A stretch of 64,000 nucleotides of DNA from Desulfovibrio fairfieldensis (GCF_001553605.1 NZ_CP014229.1:3314501-3378500), one strand, 5' to 3'; shown: positions 35,012-43,003, counted from the first letter of the stretch. The notes: generated by a model from the sequence alone, not told the origin. Made by a program: numbers and translations.

Positions 35012-35197
35012 CGTGTACTCCTAGGGATATATGATCTGCGGTTCGCTTGTGCCCGGCCCTGAGCCTGGGCCTGCGATCCGCGTTGTGCATACAGTGTACA
35101 CGATTTTTATGGGAAAGCCCACTGCCGGTTCCTGCCGCAATCCCGCAATGCCGTAAGCAAACGCGCGAAGAAGAGCGGCGTCCCCTGGCAGCGGGAT

Positions 35198-35605
35198 TCA
35201 GGCCTGGCGGGCTTTATCCCTGGTTCTGCTCTCGAATTTTTCCTTGTTGACCACCACCCGTTCGTGCACGCCTTCGCCGATGAGGCCGGTTTCGTCATAA
35301 GCCGCCACATTGAAGGTCAGTCCCTTGCCGTTGGGCGAGACGGCGGTCAGTTCCGTGACGAAGCGGACCTTCATGCCGCAGGGCGTGGCCGCCAGGTGCG
35401 CGACATTGACGCGCGTGCCCACCGTGGTCTGGCCGTCCTCCAGCGCATCCTGCACCGAGGCCACGGCCGTGCCTTCCATGCCCGCGATCATCATGGCCGT
35501 GGAGTAGACCGTCACCAGGCCGCTGCCCACCTCGCTGGCCAGAAGCTCCTTGCCGACCATTGTTTCCGACTGGCCTTTCAGCCCCACTTGCAATGCTGTC
35601 TTCAT
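35198..35605 (-). CDS. Hotdog-fold thioesterase, FlK-like
   Basis: The 135-residue protein begins MKTALQVGLKGQSETMVG, the N-terminal signature of the fluoroacetyl-CoA thioesterase-like family. It contains VYSTAMMIAGMEGTAVASVQ with the family's Thr/Glu region and VGTRVNVAHLAATPCGMKV with the conserved His helix. GAGGTAG lies just upstream of the ATG. In non-fluoroacetate producers these proteins are probably general acyl-CoA thioesterases. The gene is monocistronic between the FMN reductase and the divergent AraC-type regulator. Substrate unknown. Confidence 0.82.
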   Translation of the reverse strand: MKTALQVGLKGQSETMVGKELLASEVGSGLVTVYSTAMMIAGMEGTAVASVQDALEDGQTTVGTRVNVAHLAATPCGMKVRFVTELTAVSPNGKGLTFNVAAYDETGLIGEGVHERVVVNKEKFESRTRDKARQA

Positions 35606-35803
35606 CTATCTACCTCATATCAGATTAAAAACGGTTCAGATATGTCTTGTCCGGGGGGCGGCCTTCATGTCAAGAGTAAAGGCGTGGATTCAAGCCCGGC
35701 GCGCGGAAACGCCCGCGCGGGCAAGCCGCTTGAAACCAATGCCTGATGTGAAAAACCAGGCGCGCAAGACTCTACAGGTTTTGCGGCGGCGCAACCGCCG
35801 AAC

Positions 35804-35832
35804 GTCAGCGAAAATCACGTTTTTTCGCTGAC
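35804..35832. repeat. Inverted repeat (GTCAGCGAAAA hairpin)
   Basis: GTCAGCGAAAA at 35804-35814 and TTTTTTCGCTGAC at 35820-35832 form a strong hairpin with a run of T, immediately before repeat copy A1. It may be a terminator for unseen transcription or part of a larger repeat unit. Confidence 0.6.
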
Positions 35833-35838
35833 GATCCT

Positions 35839-35889
35839 GTGAAAATTGAGAGCATGGCTATGCTCGAAATTTTTACAATCAGACACCAG
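35839..35889. repeat. Dispersed palindromic repeat family A, copy 1
   Basis: 51 bases nearly identical to 46659-46709. The shared core is GTGAAAATTGAGAGCAT, a four-base loop, ATGCTCGAAATTTTT and TCAGAC-CCAG. The arms of the palindrome are imperfectly complementary. This copy ends 14 bases before the AraC-type gene. Confidence 0.85.
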
Positions 35890-35903
35890 AAACAGGAGTC
35901 AGT

Positions 35904-36902
35904 ATGGCGCGCCGCGCGTCCACGCATTTTTCCTACGAGCAACGCATCAACAAAATTCTGAACGCCGTTTCAGCTGATCCGGCGCGCGTTTTTTCCTTGG
36001 AAGAGCTGGCCGGAATTGCCTGCCTCTCGCCCTTCCATTTGCATCGGGTATTCAGCGCCATGACCGGCGAAACCCTGGCGGCCTGTATCCGTCGGCTGCG
36101 CCTGGAAACAGCCGCCAATCTGCTGCGTTTTTCCTCAAGCCTGAACATCACGGCCGTTGCCCTGGCCTGCGGCTTTTCCTCCTCCCAGAATTTCGCCCGC
36201 GTGTTCCGCGAATGGATGGGCATGAGCCCCGGCGCGTTCCGCGCGGCCTGTGGGCAGGGGACGCCGCCCGTGCCGCCGGGCCAAAAGCGCAAGCCGGGAA
36301 ACGCGCGCCCCTATGATCTGACGTATACCACGGACCAGGCGGGCGCTGCGGCCCGCGTGCAGCTTGAACCCAACCTGGCCGTACTGGCCAAAGGAGCGGA
36401 CATGAAAGTGGATGTGAAACAATTGCCGGAATACCGCGTGGCCTATGTGCGGCAGATCGGCCCGTACGGCCCGGCCCTGGCTCAGGCTTGGGAAAGGATC
36501 ATGGCCTGGGCCGGAAAAAACGGCCTGCTGGGACCGGACACGGCGGCACTGGGCGTCAGTTGGGACAATCCCTCTTTGACCCCGCCCGAGCGCTGCCGCT
36601 ATGACGCCTGCGTGGTGCTGCCCCAAGGCTTCGCGGCGGACGAGCAGGCCCTGGCGCAGGAGGGCATTTGCCTGCAAAGCCTGCCCGCCGGGCTGTATGC
36701 CTGCTACCGGCGGCCCATCCGCATGGATGAGTATACGGCGGCCTGGAATGAACTGATCGGCGTCTGGTTGCCGCAGAGCGGCTATGAAGTCACAGGGCCG
36801 GGCTTTGAATACTATCATCCGCCTCTGGTCTGCAGCGAAGATCCCGACTTGGCTTGTGACGTGAGCATTTGCCTTATGGTGCGGCAACAGGAGCAAAAGT
36901 AA
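35904..36902 (+). CDS. AraC-family regulator with GyrI-like C-terminal domain
   Basis: Residues 1-115 hold two AraC helix-turn-helix motifs: LEELAGIACLSPFHLHRVF and TAVALACGFSSSQNFARVF followed by the conserved MGMSPGAFR. From about residue 165 a GyrI-like/SHV domain starts VKQLPEYRVAYVRQIGPYG and continues through YDACVVLPQGFAAD to the C-terminus, the usual effector domain of Rob/SoxS-related regulators that bind hydrophobic drugs. CAGGAGTC precedes the ATG. The length, 332 residues, is slightly long because of a proline-rich linker. It is monocistronic, with palindromic repeat A just upstream. The target genes are unknown; the neighbouring thioesterase is divergently placed. Confidence 0.87.
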   Translation: MARRASTHFSYEQRINKILNAVSADPARVFSLEELAGIACLSPFHLHRVFSAMTGETLAACIRRLRLETAANLLRFSSSLNITAVALACGFSSSQNFARVFREWMGMSPGAFRAACGQGTPPVPPGQKRKPGNARPYDLTYTTDQAGAAARVQLEPNLAVLAKGADMKVDVKQLPEYRVAYVRQIGPYGPALAQAWERIMAWAGKNGLLGPDTAALGVSWDNPSLTPPERCRYDACVVLPQGFAADEQALAQEGICLQSLPAGLYACYRRPIRMDEYTAAWNELIGVWLPQSGYEVTGPGFEYYHPPLVCSEDPDLACDVSICLMVRQQEQK

Positions 36903-36908
36903 ACAACA

Positions 36909-36953
36909 TAAGCGGCGGCGGGACGGAGATGCTCCATCTCGCCGCCGCTTATG
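36909..36953. terminator. Bidirectional terminator-like hairpin
   Basis: Arms ATAAGCGGCGGCG (36909-36921) and CGCCGCCGCTTAT (36941-36953) are perfectly complementary. The hairpin sits between the convergent AraC-type and lipoprotein genes. The T-tract is weak. Confidence 0.65.
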
Positions 36954-36954
36954 T

Positions 36955-37515
36955 CTAATTTGGGGTCAGGGCTTCAGCCGTCCATTTTCTGAAAGCCTGC
37001 TTGAGGCAGTCCTTGGGCGAGTAGAAGCCGACGGAATTAACGACCGTGGCGTATCCCGAGCAGGAAACCTCGTCGTTGCGCAACAGTTCTCCCGAGCTCG
37101 CGTCATAGACTGAAAGCGAAATTTCGCCTTTATCCGGCCGCAGTTGGAAGCTCGCTGGCGGATCGTCCCAGTCAAGAATGCTCAGGTCTATGAGATAGGC
37201 GCACTGCGCATTCCGGGACGCCGCCAAGGCCTGTTGCATGCCTTGGGGCGCGGGTGCGTATACCGCCTGAACCGAAGCCCCCTCCAGTTCCTTACGCAGA
37301 GCCTGTTGTGTGTCTTCTCCGGAGCCTTTTTCCGTGTCCTGGCCCTTGGTGAAATCGGCGGGCATAGCCACAAACAGCTTTTTCCCCCTGTCCACGGCCG
37401 GTCCGGATTTCAGGGGCGTGACGTCTGCTTTGGTGCCTCCGGTCCGGAGGTCCATCTGACAGGCGCAGAGAAGCGCACATAACACAAATAGGGGAAAAAT
37501 TTTCAAGCGCGGCAT
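36955..37515 (-). CDS. DUF4823-like lipoprotein
   Basis: The Met at 37515 (MPRLKIFPLF) starts a lipoprotein signal with lipobox LLCAC at residues 15-19. The 186-residue protein continues with a soluble domain: KKLFVAMPADFTKG near the mature N-terminus, AYLIDLSILDWDD, EISLSVYDASSGELL and a C-terminal CLKQAFRKWTAEAL. This is the layout of DUF4823-type lipoproteins, which have no known function. A paralogue with the same layout lies 106 bases upstream. Two cysteines at CSGYATVV and DCLKQ may pair. Outer-membrane or periplasmic location is expected. Confidence 0.72.
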   Translation of the reverse strand: MPRLKIFPLFVLCALLCACQMDLRTGGTKADVTPLKSGPAVDRGKKLFVAMPADFTKGQDTEKGSGEDTQQALRKELEGASVQAVYAPAPQGMQQALAASRNAQCAYLIDLSILDWDDPPASFQLRPDKGEISLSVYDASSGELLRNDEVSCSGYATVVNSVGFYSPKDCLKQAFRKWTAEALTPN

Positions 37516-37621
37516 GCGGGTTCCTCCTGATGTATGCGGATCCAGGCCGGGCCGGGCTGCGAAACACGGCAGGGCATTCCCGCGCGGATTGTCCCGGCGG
37601 GAGTTGCCCACGAGTGCGGCC

Positions 37622-38209
37622 TCACTTGTAGGTGACCCCCAGGCTGAACGTGCCGGGATTTGTATGCGCTTTCAATACGGTATCCGTATTGAAGGCTTGT
37701 TGCAGCCATGTATTGACCTGCGGGCGAAGGCATTCGCGCGTGGATTGTTCAAGACTTGCAAGCATGCTCCAGCAGGAGGCGCTGACTGTGCTTTTGTCCC
37801 GCAGCGCGCCGGTATCAACTTTCATGACGCTGATTTCAACTTCCGCCGCATGGCCGGGGCTGAACAGGCTGGATGCTTTCCATTGGAGAACGCGCAACAG
37901 AACCAGATAGCCGCAGCCGCAGTCGCGGGCCTTTGCCAGGCCGTCCGCCGCATCGGCCACCGGAGCTCCGTACCGGGTTTCGCGCGCGACAGGCCGGAGA
38001 TACTTGGCGAACTGGGCCGCGATGTATTCCGCCGAATCTCCCGCATCCGGCGGGAGCGGCGTCAGGGTGGTTACGAAAACCGCTTGATCGCGTTCAAGCA
38101 CGGCGTGGGGAGCGGACGCATCGCGCTTTACTTCGGCGGGACCGATGCTGTGACTGAGGCAACCGCCCAGACCGCACAGCAACAGAAACAGCAGCAGGCA
38201 TGGCTTCAT
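37622..38209 (-). CDS. DUF4823-like lipoprotein, paralogue
   Basis: A 195-residue lipoprotein with signal MKPCLLLFLLLCGLGGCLSH, whose lipobox Cys is near residue 17. The domain order parallels the downstream gene: AVFVTTLTPLPPDAGD, GYLVLLRVLQWKASS, AEVEISVMKVDTGALRD and ECLRPQVNTWLQQAF, including the two cysteines near the end. The tandem pair points to local duplication, though identity is low. The function is unknown. The 106-base gap to the next gene allows cotranscription. Confidence 0.7.
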   Translation of the reverse strand: MKPCLLLFLLLCGLGGCLSHSIGPAEVKRDASAPHAVLERDQAVFVTTLTPLPPDAGDSAEYIAAQFAKYLRPVARETRYGAPVADAADGLAKARDCGCGYLVLLRVLQWKASSLFSPGHAAEVEISVMKVDTGALRDKSTVSASCWSMLASLEQSTRECLRPQVNTWLQQAFNTDTVLKAHTNPGTFSLGVTYK

Positions 38210-38544
38210 GGAATGTCCTGTACGGTTTTATGGACCGTCCCGCATCCCGGGAGTATTTTGTAAAAAAAGTGTGCCCTGCGCGGGCGCGCGAGTCAACAGG
38301 ACATGGAAAAGGCCGATACAGCGGCGCTCGTTTGGGAATAGCCACCGCGCGGGCAGGAGAGTCCGTGGGAAGGAGGGGGCCGGATTTTTCGCGGTCGGGT
38401 TCAATCGCCCGGCTTCCTTGCATCCTTCCGGGGCAGGCTGCTTTCCGCATATGTATGTTGAAAAATTATACGGAACGAAACGGCACGCAAGATGTATCGG
38501 GGCAGGAAGGAAAGATGCGGGGCCAGTCAGGCCGATGGGGAAGC
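38210..38544. other. Intergenic, nothing recognised
   Basis: About 335 bases between the lipoprotein pair and the XRE cluster. Short open frames on both strands lack ribosome sites and motifs. The leftward promoter for the lipoproteins should lie here, but no clear -35/-10 pair is evident. Confidence 0.4.
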
Positions 38545-38757
38545 TCATCGGCCTGTTTTTGTTTTTACAGGGCAATCCTGCTTTCTGTTTTGCGGAGAAA
38601 CGCGTTGAGAGATGGCTTGCTCTGCCTGCTTTTTATGGGAATCAACGCGTTCGTCAAACAGGTCTTTAATTGTCACTCCAAGCGCATGAGCAATAGTTTC
38701 CAGTGTTTCCAAGCTCATTTTCCGGATTCTGCGGCTCCTGGCGCGGGTGTTTGACAT
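38545..38757 (-). pseudogene. XRE-type HTH remnant
   Basis: A 70-codon frame whose residues 14-36, MSLETLETIAHALGVTIKDL and onward, look like the last helices of an XRE/HTH_3 domain (compare the usual SLETLERIAKALGV pattern). The first helices that make the DNA-recognition unit are missing and the frame is closed by a stop just upstream. It overlaps the end of the complete XRE gene by 43 bases. Most likely the tail of a former repressor; a short translated peptide cannot be excluded. Confidence 0.4.
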
Positions 38758-39041
38758 TGCCTTCGTTCATCGACGGGTATGTCCTGTGGTGAAGCCTGTT
38801 TCATTTCTTCCGCGCGCATAAGCCGGTCCATTTCATTCAGCAGGTCGCCGGGGGGGATATCAAGCCCCCGGCCGAGGCGAATGATCATACGAGCTTTGGG
38901 CTCTCTTTTGGAATTTTCCAGTTTATTGAGATACTCTTCCGGGATCCCGGAATTCCTCGCAAGTTGGTACTGCGAAATATGGAGGGACTCTCGAATGTTA
39001 ACAAGAGCGGTTCCAAACAGGCATTGCTTTACGTTTCCCAT
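38715..39041 (-). CDS. XRE-family transcriptional regulator
   Basis: A 108-residue protein with a complete HTH_3 domain: FGTALVNIRESLHISQYQLA, then NSGIPEEYLNKLENSKREPK and MIIRLGRGLDIPPGDLLNEM. The C-terminal 30 residues are polar and unlike the fold. It is a clear paralogue of the next gene upstream (39129-39380), sharing most residues across helices 2-4. A 22-base palindrome at 39075-39096 lies 34 bases upstream of the start and resembles the operators further right, so mutual control is likely. Confidence 0.82.
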   Translation of the reverse strand: MGNVKQCLFGTALVNIRESLHISQYQLARNSGIPEEYLNKLENSKREPKARMIIRLGRGLDIPPGDLLNEMDRLMRAEEMKQASPQDIPVDERRQCQTPAPGAAESGK

Positions 39042-39074
39042 CTTTTTCTTTTATCGGGAATGGGGGTTCCGGTT

Positions 39075-39096
39075 TACCAGTCTAATTGAATGGGTA
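39075..39096. promoter_or_regulatory. Palindromic operator O1
   Basis: TACCAGTCTAATTGAATGGG followed by TA is a 22-base imperfect palindrome with TACC...GGTA ends. It matches the sites at 39414 and 39444 and lies between the two XRE genes. Confidence 0.65.
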
Positions 39097-39128
39097 CGGA
39101 GGCTGCATTTATAGTTTATCCAGATAAA

Positions 39129-39380
39129 TTAGGTAGATGAAGAACTAACTTCGCGCATAAGCCGATCAGTCTCATTGATTAAATCTCCAGGGGCAATACC
39201 AAGGGCTCGCCCTAGACGGATGATCATTTCTGCTCTGGGTTCTCTTTTTCCATTTTCCAATTTATTTAAATATCCCTCTGAAATGCCAGACAATTTTGCT
39301 AATCGGTACTGGGAAATTCCCAGATTATTCCGGATTTGAACCAACGCCCTTCCAAAATGTTCACCTACTTTTGATTCCAT
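39129..39380 (-). CDS. XRE-family transcriptional regulator, small paralogue
   Basis: An 83-residue single-domain protein: FGRALVQIRNNLGISQYRLA, then LSGISEGYLNKLENGKREPR and MIIRLGRALGIAPGDLINET. It lacks any sensor domain and is a tandem copy of the gene at 38715-39041. It is divergent from the CI-like repressor gene, with 106 bases between the starts that contain two 22-base palindromes. It probably acts with or against that repressor in a small switch; the target is inferred. Confidence 0.82.
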   Translation of the reverse strand: MESKVGEHFGRALVQIRNNLGISQYRLAKLSGISEGYLNKLENGKREPRAEMIIRLGRALGIAPGDLINETDRLMREVSSSST

Positions 39381-39413
39381 TTTTCCAGTTTGAAGGAATC
39401 AAAAAAATCGTTG

Positions 39414-39465
39414 TACCTATTCAAAAGGACTGGTAAGGAGGAGTACCAATTCAACTGAACTGGTA
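39414..39465. promoter_or_regulatory. Palindromic operators O2 and O3
   Basis: Two 22-base sites start 30 bases apart (three helical turns): TACCTATTCAAAAGGACTGG plus TA at 39414-39435, and TACCAATTCAACTGAACTGG plus TA at 39444-39465. O3 is the most symmetric. They sit in the divergent region between the small XRE gene and the CI-like gene. Confidence 0.75.
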
Positions 39466-39486
39466 TGAACGTGTGGGGAAAGCGTA

Positions 39487-40227
39487 GTGAGAAAAAAGAT
39501 AATGGGCATAACCTACAAAGTCGAATTGGCATGCCAAAACAGCGGGTTAGGTTATTGGGACATTATCAAACGCATTCAGGCCGTAACCAACACCCGCACG
39601 CAAACCGCGTTGGCTGAAATTCTTGAGATCAGGCAATCGAGCATTTCCGACGCCAAAAGACGGCAATCCGTGCCGGGGGCCTGGTATATGACGCTCTTTG
39701 AAAAGCTGGGCGTGAACCCCGACTGGCTGAAAAGCGGCATCGGCCCGGTGTATCTGCGCACCGAGGTCGGGTACATCCCCGGCGACGGTGACGGAAAGCC
39801 CCTGGCCCCCGGCTTGTTGGGCTCGCCTTTGTCGCAGCCTGCGCTTGTCACCATGTACGCCATGCGCGGCGACGACACGGAAAACGGGGCAGCCGTGGCC
39901 ACGCTCCGGCCGACAGGCAGCATCCTCTTGCCTAGGGCATACGCGAGAGAGGGCATAGTCGTTCTGGCAGTGGACAACGACGCGGCCGCGCCCACAGTGC
40001 GCCGGGGAGCGTATGTCGGCATTGACACGCGCGCCGACTGCCCCGCGAGCGGCGAACTGTTCGCCATCACGCTTCCCCACGGGGAGATCGTCCTGCGCCG
40101 ACTGCTTTGGGATGAGGATTATTTCCGCTTATGCGCCGAGAACCCCGCGTATCCGGATCGCAGGATACGCTTAGTCCGGACGGAATGGATTCTCGGGCGA
40201 TTGGCCTGGGTCATGCAGGAAATATAA
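39487..40227 (+). CDS. CI-like phage repressor (CI HTH plus S24-type domain)
   Basis: The N-terminal part matches the bacteriophage CI repressor helix-turn-helix family: IIKRIQAVTNTRTQTALAEI, IRQSSISDAKRRQSVPGAWY and LGVNPDWLKSGIGPVYLR. From about residue 120 an S24/LexA-like domain follows, with MRGDDTENGAAV, VLAVDNDAAAPTVRRGAYVG and GELFAITLPHGEIVLRRL. A canonical catalytic Ser-Lys pair is not obvious, so self-cleavage is doubtful. I take the GTG at 39487 (GGGGAA upstream); an ATG at 39502 is possible. No other phage genes surround it. It likely binds the nearby palindromes. Confidence 0.8.
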   Translation: MRKKIMGITYKVELACQNSGLGYWDIIKRIQAVTNTRTQTALAEILEIRQSSISDAKRRQSVPGAWYMTLFEKLGVNPDWLKSGIGPVYLRTEVGYIPGDGDGKPLAPGLLGSPLSQPALVTMYAMRGDDTENGAAVATLRPTGSILLPRAYAREGIVVLAVDNDAAAPTVRRGAYVGIDTRADCPASGELFAITLPHGEIVLRRLLWDEDYFRLCAENPAYPDRRIRLVRTEWILGRLAWVMQEI

Positions 40228-40395
40228 ACGGCGGGCGCGCAATAACCGCCGCCATGAGGGCAGAGGCCACTCCGCTTTTTGGGTGGGCGGCAAGGCGGGA
40301 GCCGGGGGGAGAAGGCGGGGCAAGTCGGCAATGAAACAAAAAACGCCGCGTCGCCGGTCTTTCGTTCCGGCAACGTGGCGCTATTCTATGCTGCA

Positions 40396-40485
40396 TGGCG
40401 GAAGGGGAGGGATTTGAACCCCCGGATGCCTCACGGCATCAACGGTTTTCAAGACCGCCGCATTAAACCGCTCTGCCACCCTTCC
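40396..40485 (-). tRNA. tRNA-Ser (anticodon UGA)
   Basis: Read leftward from 40485: acceptor GGAAGGG, D-arm GCAGAGCGG, anticodon loop CTTGAAA with anticodon TGA, a long variable arm (GATGCCGTGAGGCATC), T-arm GGGGGTTCAAATCCC and acceptor CCCTTCC, discriminator G and an encoded CCA. All stems pair. It reads UCA and related serine codons. Confidence 0.96.
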
Positions 40486-40541
40486 GTATAAACATAAGCA
40501 CTGCCGCCGCATCGCATGGGGCGGGGTAGTCCGAACGCAAA

Positions 40542-40578
40542 GGCGGCGCCCCGTTCCTTCTGGAATAAAGGCGCCGCC
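40542..40578 (-). terminator. Terminator of the HU gene
   Basis: Read leftward, GGCGGCGCC and GGCGCCGCC flank a 19-base loop, followed by TTTGCGTT. It lies 24 bases after the HU stop codon. Confidence 0.75.
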
Positions 40579-40601
40579 GAAAAATCCGTAGACAGCGTGC
40601 C

Positions 40602-40877
40602 TTACTTAATGGCGTCTTTCAGGCCCTTGCCGGGCGTGAATTTGGCAACTTTGCTGGCGGGGATGGTGATTTCTTTGCCGGTGCGGGGGTTGCGGCCCTT
40701 ACGCGCGGCGCGCGCCACAACCTTGAAGCTGCCGAAGCCGGTAAAGGTCACGGATTCGCCGTCGGCGAGAGCTTCACGCAATGAAGCCACCACGGCGTCC
40801 AGGGCTTCCTCGGCTTTAGCTTTGGTGGGCAGGCCGGCCTTGGCGTGGATTTTTTCAACAAGCTCAGCTTTAGTCAT
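40602..40877 (-). CDS. hup: HU-family DNA-binding protein
   Basis: A 91-residue HU/IHF protein: MTKAELVEKIHAKAGL, DAVVASLREALADGESVTFT, the signature GFGSFKVVARAARKGRNPRT and GKEITIPASKVAKFTPGK. It starts at 40877 with GGAG upstream; the open frame extends further but without a start signal. It binds and bends DNA without strong sequence specificity and compacts the nucleoid. The gene is monocistronic with a strong terminator. The last residues, GLKDAIK, are normal. Whether it is the main HU or one of several cannot be told here. Confidence 0.95.
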   Translation of the reverse strand: MTKAELVEKIHAKAGLPTKAKAEEALDAVVASLREALADGESVTFTGFGSFKVVARAARKGRNPRTGKEITIPASKVAKFTPGKGLKDAIK

Positions 40878-41073
40878 GATGTTTCTCCGTACAGGATTTT
40901 CGGGTTGCCCCGTTTGTGCCAAGTCAGACCAGACGGCCCGCACTGCGGATTTTGGAGGCCGCCTCGCGGAACTCTGGGATCAGTGCGTTATTGCTCAGCG
41001 ACAGGCACGGCGCGCGCCCTGGGGATTTCCGTATCTGGCCGCCGACCTGGTGCCAACGACCATAACTTTGCTT

Positions 41074-41102
41074 TCTCTAAGTAATGCCTGGGGGCATGTC
41101 AA
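41074..41102 (-). promoter_or_regulatory. Possible hup promoter
   Basis: Read leftward, a consensus TTGACA (41102-41097), a 17-base spacer and TAGAGA (41079-41074). It would give a leader of about 190 bases. The rest of the 341-base gap (40878-41219) between hup and murI shows nothing else recognisable. Confidence 0.35.
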
Positions 41103-41219
41103 CAGAAAAAGCGCGGAATCGCCCGGCCGCTCTTGTTTTCCCGGCGGATGCCTTCTTGCGCGCGCGGAGGCGGCGTTTTCGACGACGCAGCCGGGAAATA
41201 GACTAACATGCTGAAAAAA

Positions 41220-42050
41220 TTACAAATCAACAAGTTCAACATCCGCGCTTTTCAGCGGACTGCCCAGAAAGTGGCCGCCTGTGCGGGCAAAACGCTCCCG
41301 ATTGTCCGTGGTCATAAAGCGGCGGACGCCGGTATGCTCGTCCGTGCGCAGCAGGTCCAGGCGCGTCAGTTCTTCCTCCACACTCTCGGCTGTGGTGGCC
41401 GCTGAATCCACAATGCGCACCTGCGGGCCCACCACGTTTTGCAGGGCCGCCTGCAGAAGCGGAAAATGCGTGCAGCCCAACAGCAGGGTGTCCGGGCGCG
41501 GCGCGGTGACCGCCGGGGTGAACATATCCTCCAGATAGCGCCGGGCAATACCCTCCACCAGGGGGCCGTCCATCCAGCCTTCCTCGGCCATGGGCACGAA
41601 CAGGGTGCAGGCCCGGCCCCGCACATGGGCTTCGGGCCGGATGCGTGTGATAGCCTGCTGGTATGCGCCGCCGGTAATGGTAGCCTCGGTGGCGATGACC
41701 ACGATTTCGCCGTTACGGCTGGTCCGGGCCGCGGCCCGCGCGCCGGGTTCCACCACGCCCACCACGGGCAGGGGCGCGAAATGCTCGCGCAGGGCGGGCA
41801 GGGCCGCCGCCGTGGCGGTATTGCAGGCCACCACCAGCATCTTCGCGCCTCTGTCCACCAGCTTCCGGGCGGCCAGCAGGGTATAGCGGGTGATGGTCTC
41901 CCGGCCTTTGGTGCCGTAAGGCAGCCGGGCCGTATCGCCCAGATAGAGCAGATCCTCGCCGGGCAGGCGGTCGGCCAGGGCCTTGAGCACAGTAAGGCCG
42001 CCCACGCCTGAATCAAACAGGGCCACGGGCAGCAGCGAAGCGTCCTTCAT
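41220..42050 (-). CDS. murI: Glutamate racemase
   Basis: A 276-residue protein with the two catalytic cysteines in standard contexts, VVACNTATAAALPAL near residue 75 and LLGCTHFPLLQAAL near residue 190, plus ALFDSGVGGLTVLKAL, LYLGDTARLPYG and the conserved GVVEPGARAA. It makes D-glutamate for peptidoglycan in the cytoplasm. Length is typical. It precedes the TSUP permease gene leftward, from which it is separated by 41 bases, but the two functions are not obviously linked. Confidence 0.95.
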   Translation of the reverse strand: MKDASLLPVALFDSGVGGLTVLKALADRLPGEDLLYLGDTARLPYGTKGRETITRYTLLAARKLVDRGAKMLVVACNTATAAALPALREHFAPLPVVGVVEPGARAAARTSRNGEIVVIATEATITGGAYQQAITRIRPEAHVRGRACTLFVPMAEEGWMDGPLVEGIARRYLEDMFTPAVTAPRPDTLLLGCTHFPLLQAALQNVVGPQVRIVDSAATTAESVEEELTRLDLLRTDEHTGVRRFMTTDNRERFARTGGHFLGSPLKSADVELVDL

Positions 42051-42091
42051 GATCGTGATCGTCCTTTACAGCGGCGGTCGTGCCGCGAAAC

Positions 42092-43003
42092 TCAGAGAGC
42101 TTGGCCCAGATAGCGGGCTGCTGTAAAGAGCAAAATGCCCGCCAGCAGATATTTCAGGGCCGTGGCCGGGATGTGTTTCTGACAGCGCGCGCCCAGATAC
42201 ATGCCCGCCATGCCGCCCAGGCCCAGCAGGAGGCCCAGCCGCCAGTCCGGGGCCACAGCCAGGCCGGGATGGAGCGGGGCCAGCAGGCTGTAAAAGCCGA
42301 CTCCGGCCACGGAGGTCAGAAAGGTGGCGAAAAGCGAGGCCCCGGCCACGGCGTGAACCGGCAGACCGAAAAAGGAGACCAGAAAGGGCGCCATGATGGC
42401 CCCGCCGCCGATGCCGTATACGCCGCCCACCAGGCCCACGATCAGGCTGAGCAGCACAATGCCCCGGCAGGAAATGCGGTATTCCTGGTCCTGAAAGCTA
42501 AAAGCCAGTATACGGGTGTTCCAGAACAGGACCTGGCAACTGCCCCCGGTCGTCAGCCGCGCCGCCGGGCTTGCGGCCCGGCTCGTGCCGCCGGACGGAT
42601 GCCGTCGTCGGGACAACAGGTCGCGCAGCATTTTCGCGGCCACGTACAGCAGCACCAGGCCTGCGAAGATTTTGAAGTGGCGGGGATCAGGCAGCAGATT
42701 GATGCGGATGAGCGCTCCGGCGAACACGCCGGGCAGGGTGCCCAGAGCCACCACCAGGGTCAGAGGCCAGAGCAGACGGCCTTCGCGCCAATAGCGCCAA
42801 ACCCCGGCGGGGCAGGCCAGCACGTTGAAAAACTGGTTGGTGGCGCTGACGCTGGGGTTGACGTAGCCCAGCACGCTCATCTGGAACGGCAAAAGCAGAA
42901 ACGCGCCGGAAACGCCGCCCATGGAGGTGAAAAAGGAAACACCCAGTGCCACGGCAAAAGGAACAAAGGGGGAGCATTCAATACCGGCGGTGGGAAAATA
43001 CAT
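42092..43003 (-). CDS. TSUP (TauE/SafE) family permease
   Basis: The Met at 43003 (MYFPTAGIECSPF) gives 303 residues with about eight membrane helices. The family's duplicated core is visible: GVSFFTSMGGVSGAFLLLPF with NPSVSATNQFFNVLACPAGV in the first half, and GLVGGVYGIGGGAIMAPFLV with AGASLFATFLTSVAGVGF in the second. The loop between halves, rich in Arg, Ser and Thr, is cytoplasmic. TSUP proteins export sulfite, sulfonates or other organosulfur anions; in a sulfate reducer a sulfur anion is plausible. The substrate is not defined. Confidence 0.87.
   Translation of the reverse strand: MYFPTAGIECSPFVPFAVALGVSFFTSMGGVSGAFLLLPFQMSVLGYVNPSVSATNQFFNVLACPAGVWRYWREGRLLWPLTLVVALGTLPGVFAGALIRINLLPDPRHFKIFAGLVLLYVAAKMLRDLLSRRRHPSGGTSRAASPAARLTTGGSCQVLFWNTRILAFSFQDQEYRISCRGIVLLSLIVGLVGGVYGIGGGAIMAPFLVSFFGLPVHAVAGASLFATFLTSVAGVGFYSLLAPLHPGLAVAPDWRLGLLLGLGGMAGMYLGARCQKHIPATALKYLLAGILLFTAARYLGQAL

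Noticed and set aside
39129..40485. Integrated prophage at tRNA-Ser
   Set aside because: Only repressor-type genes are present; no integrase, structural or lysis genes and no duplicated tRNA end are visible.
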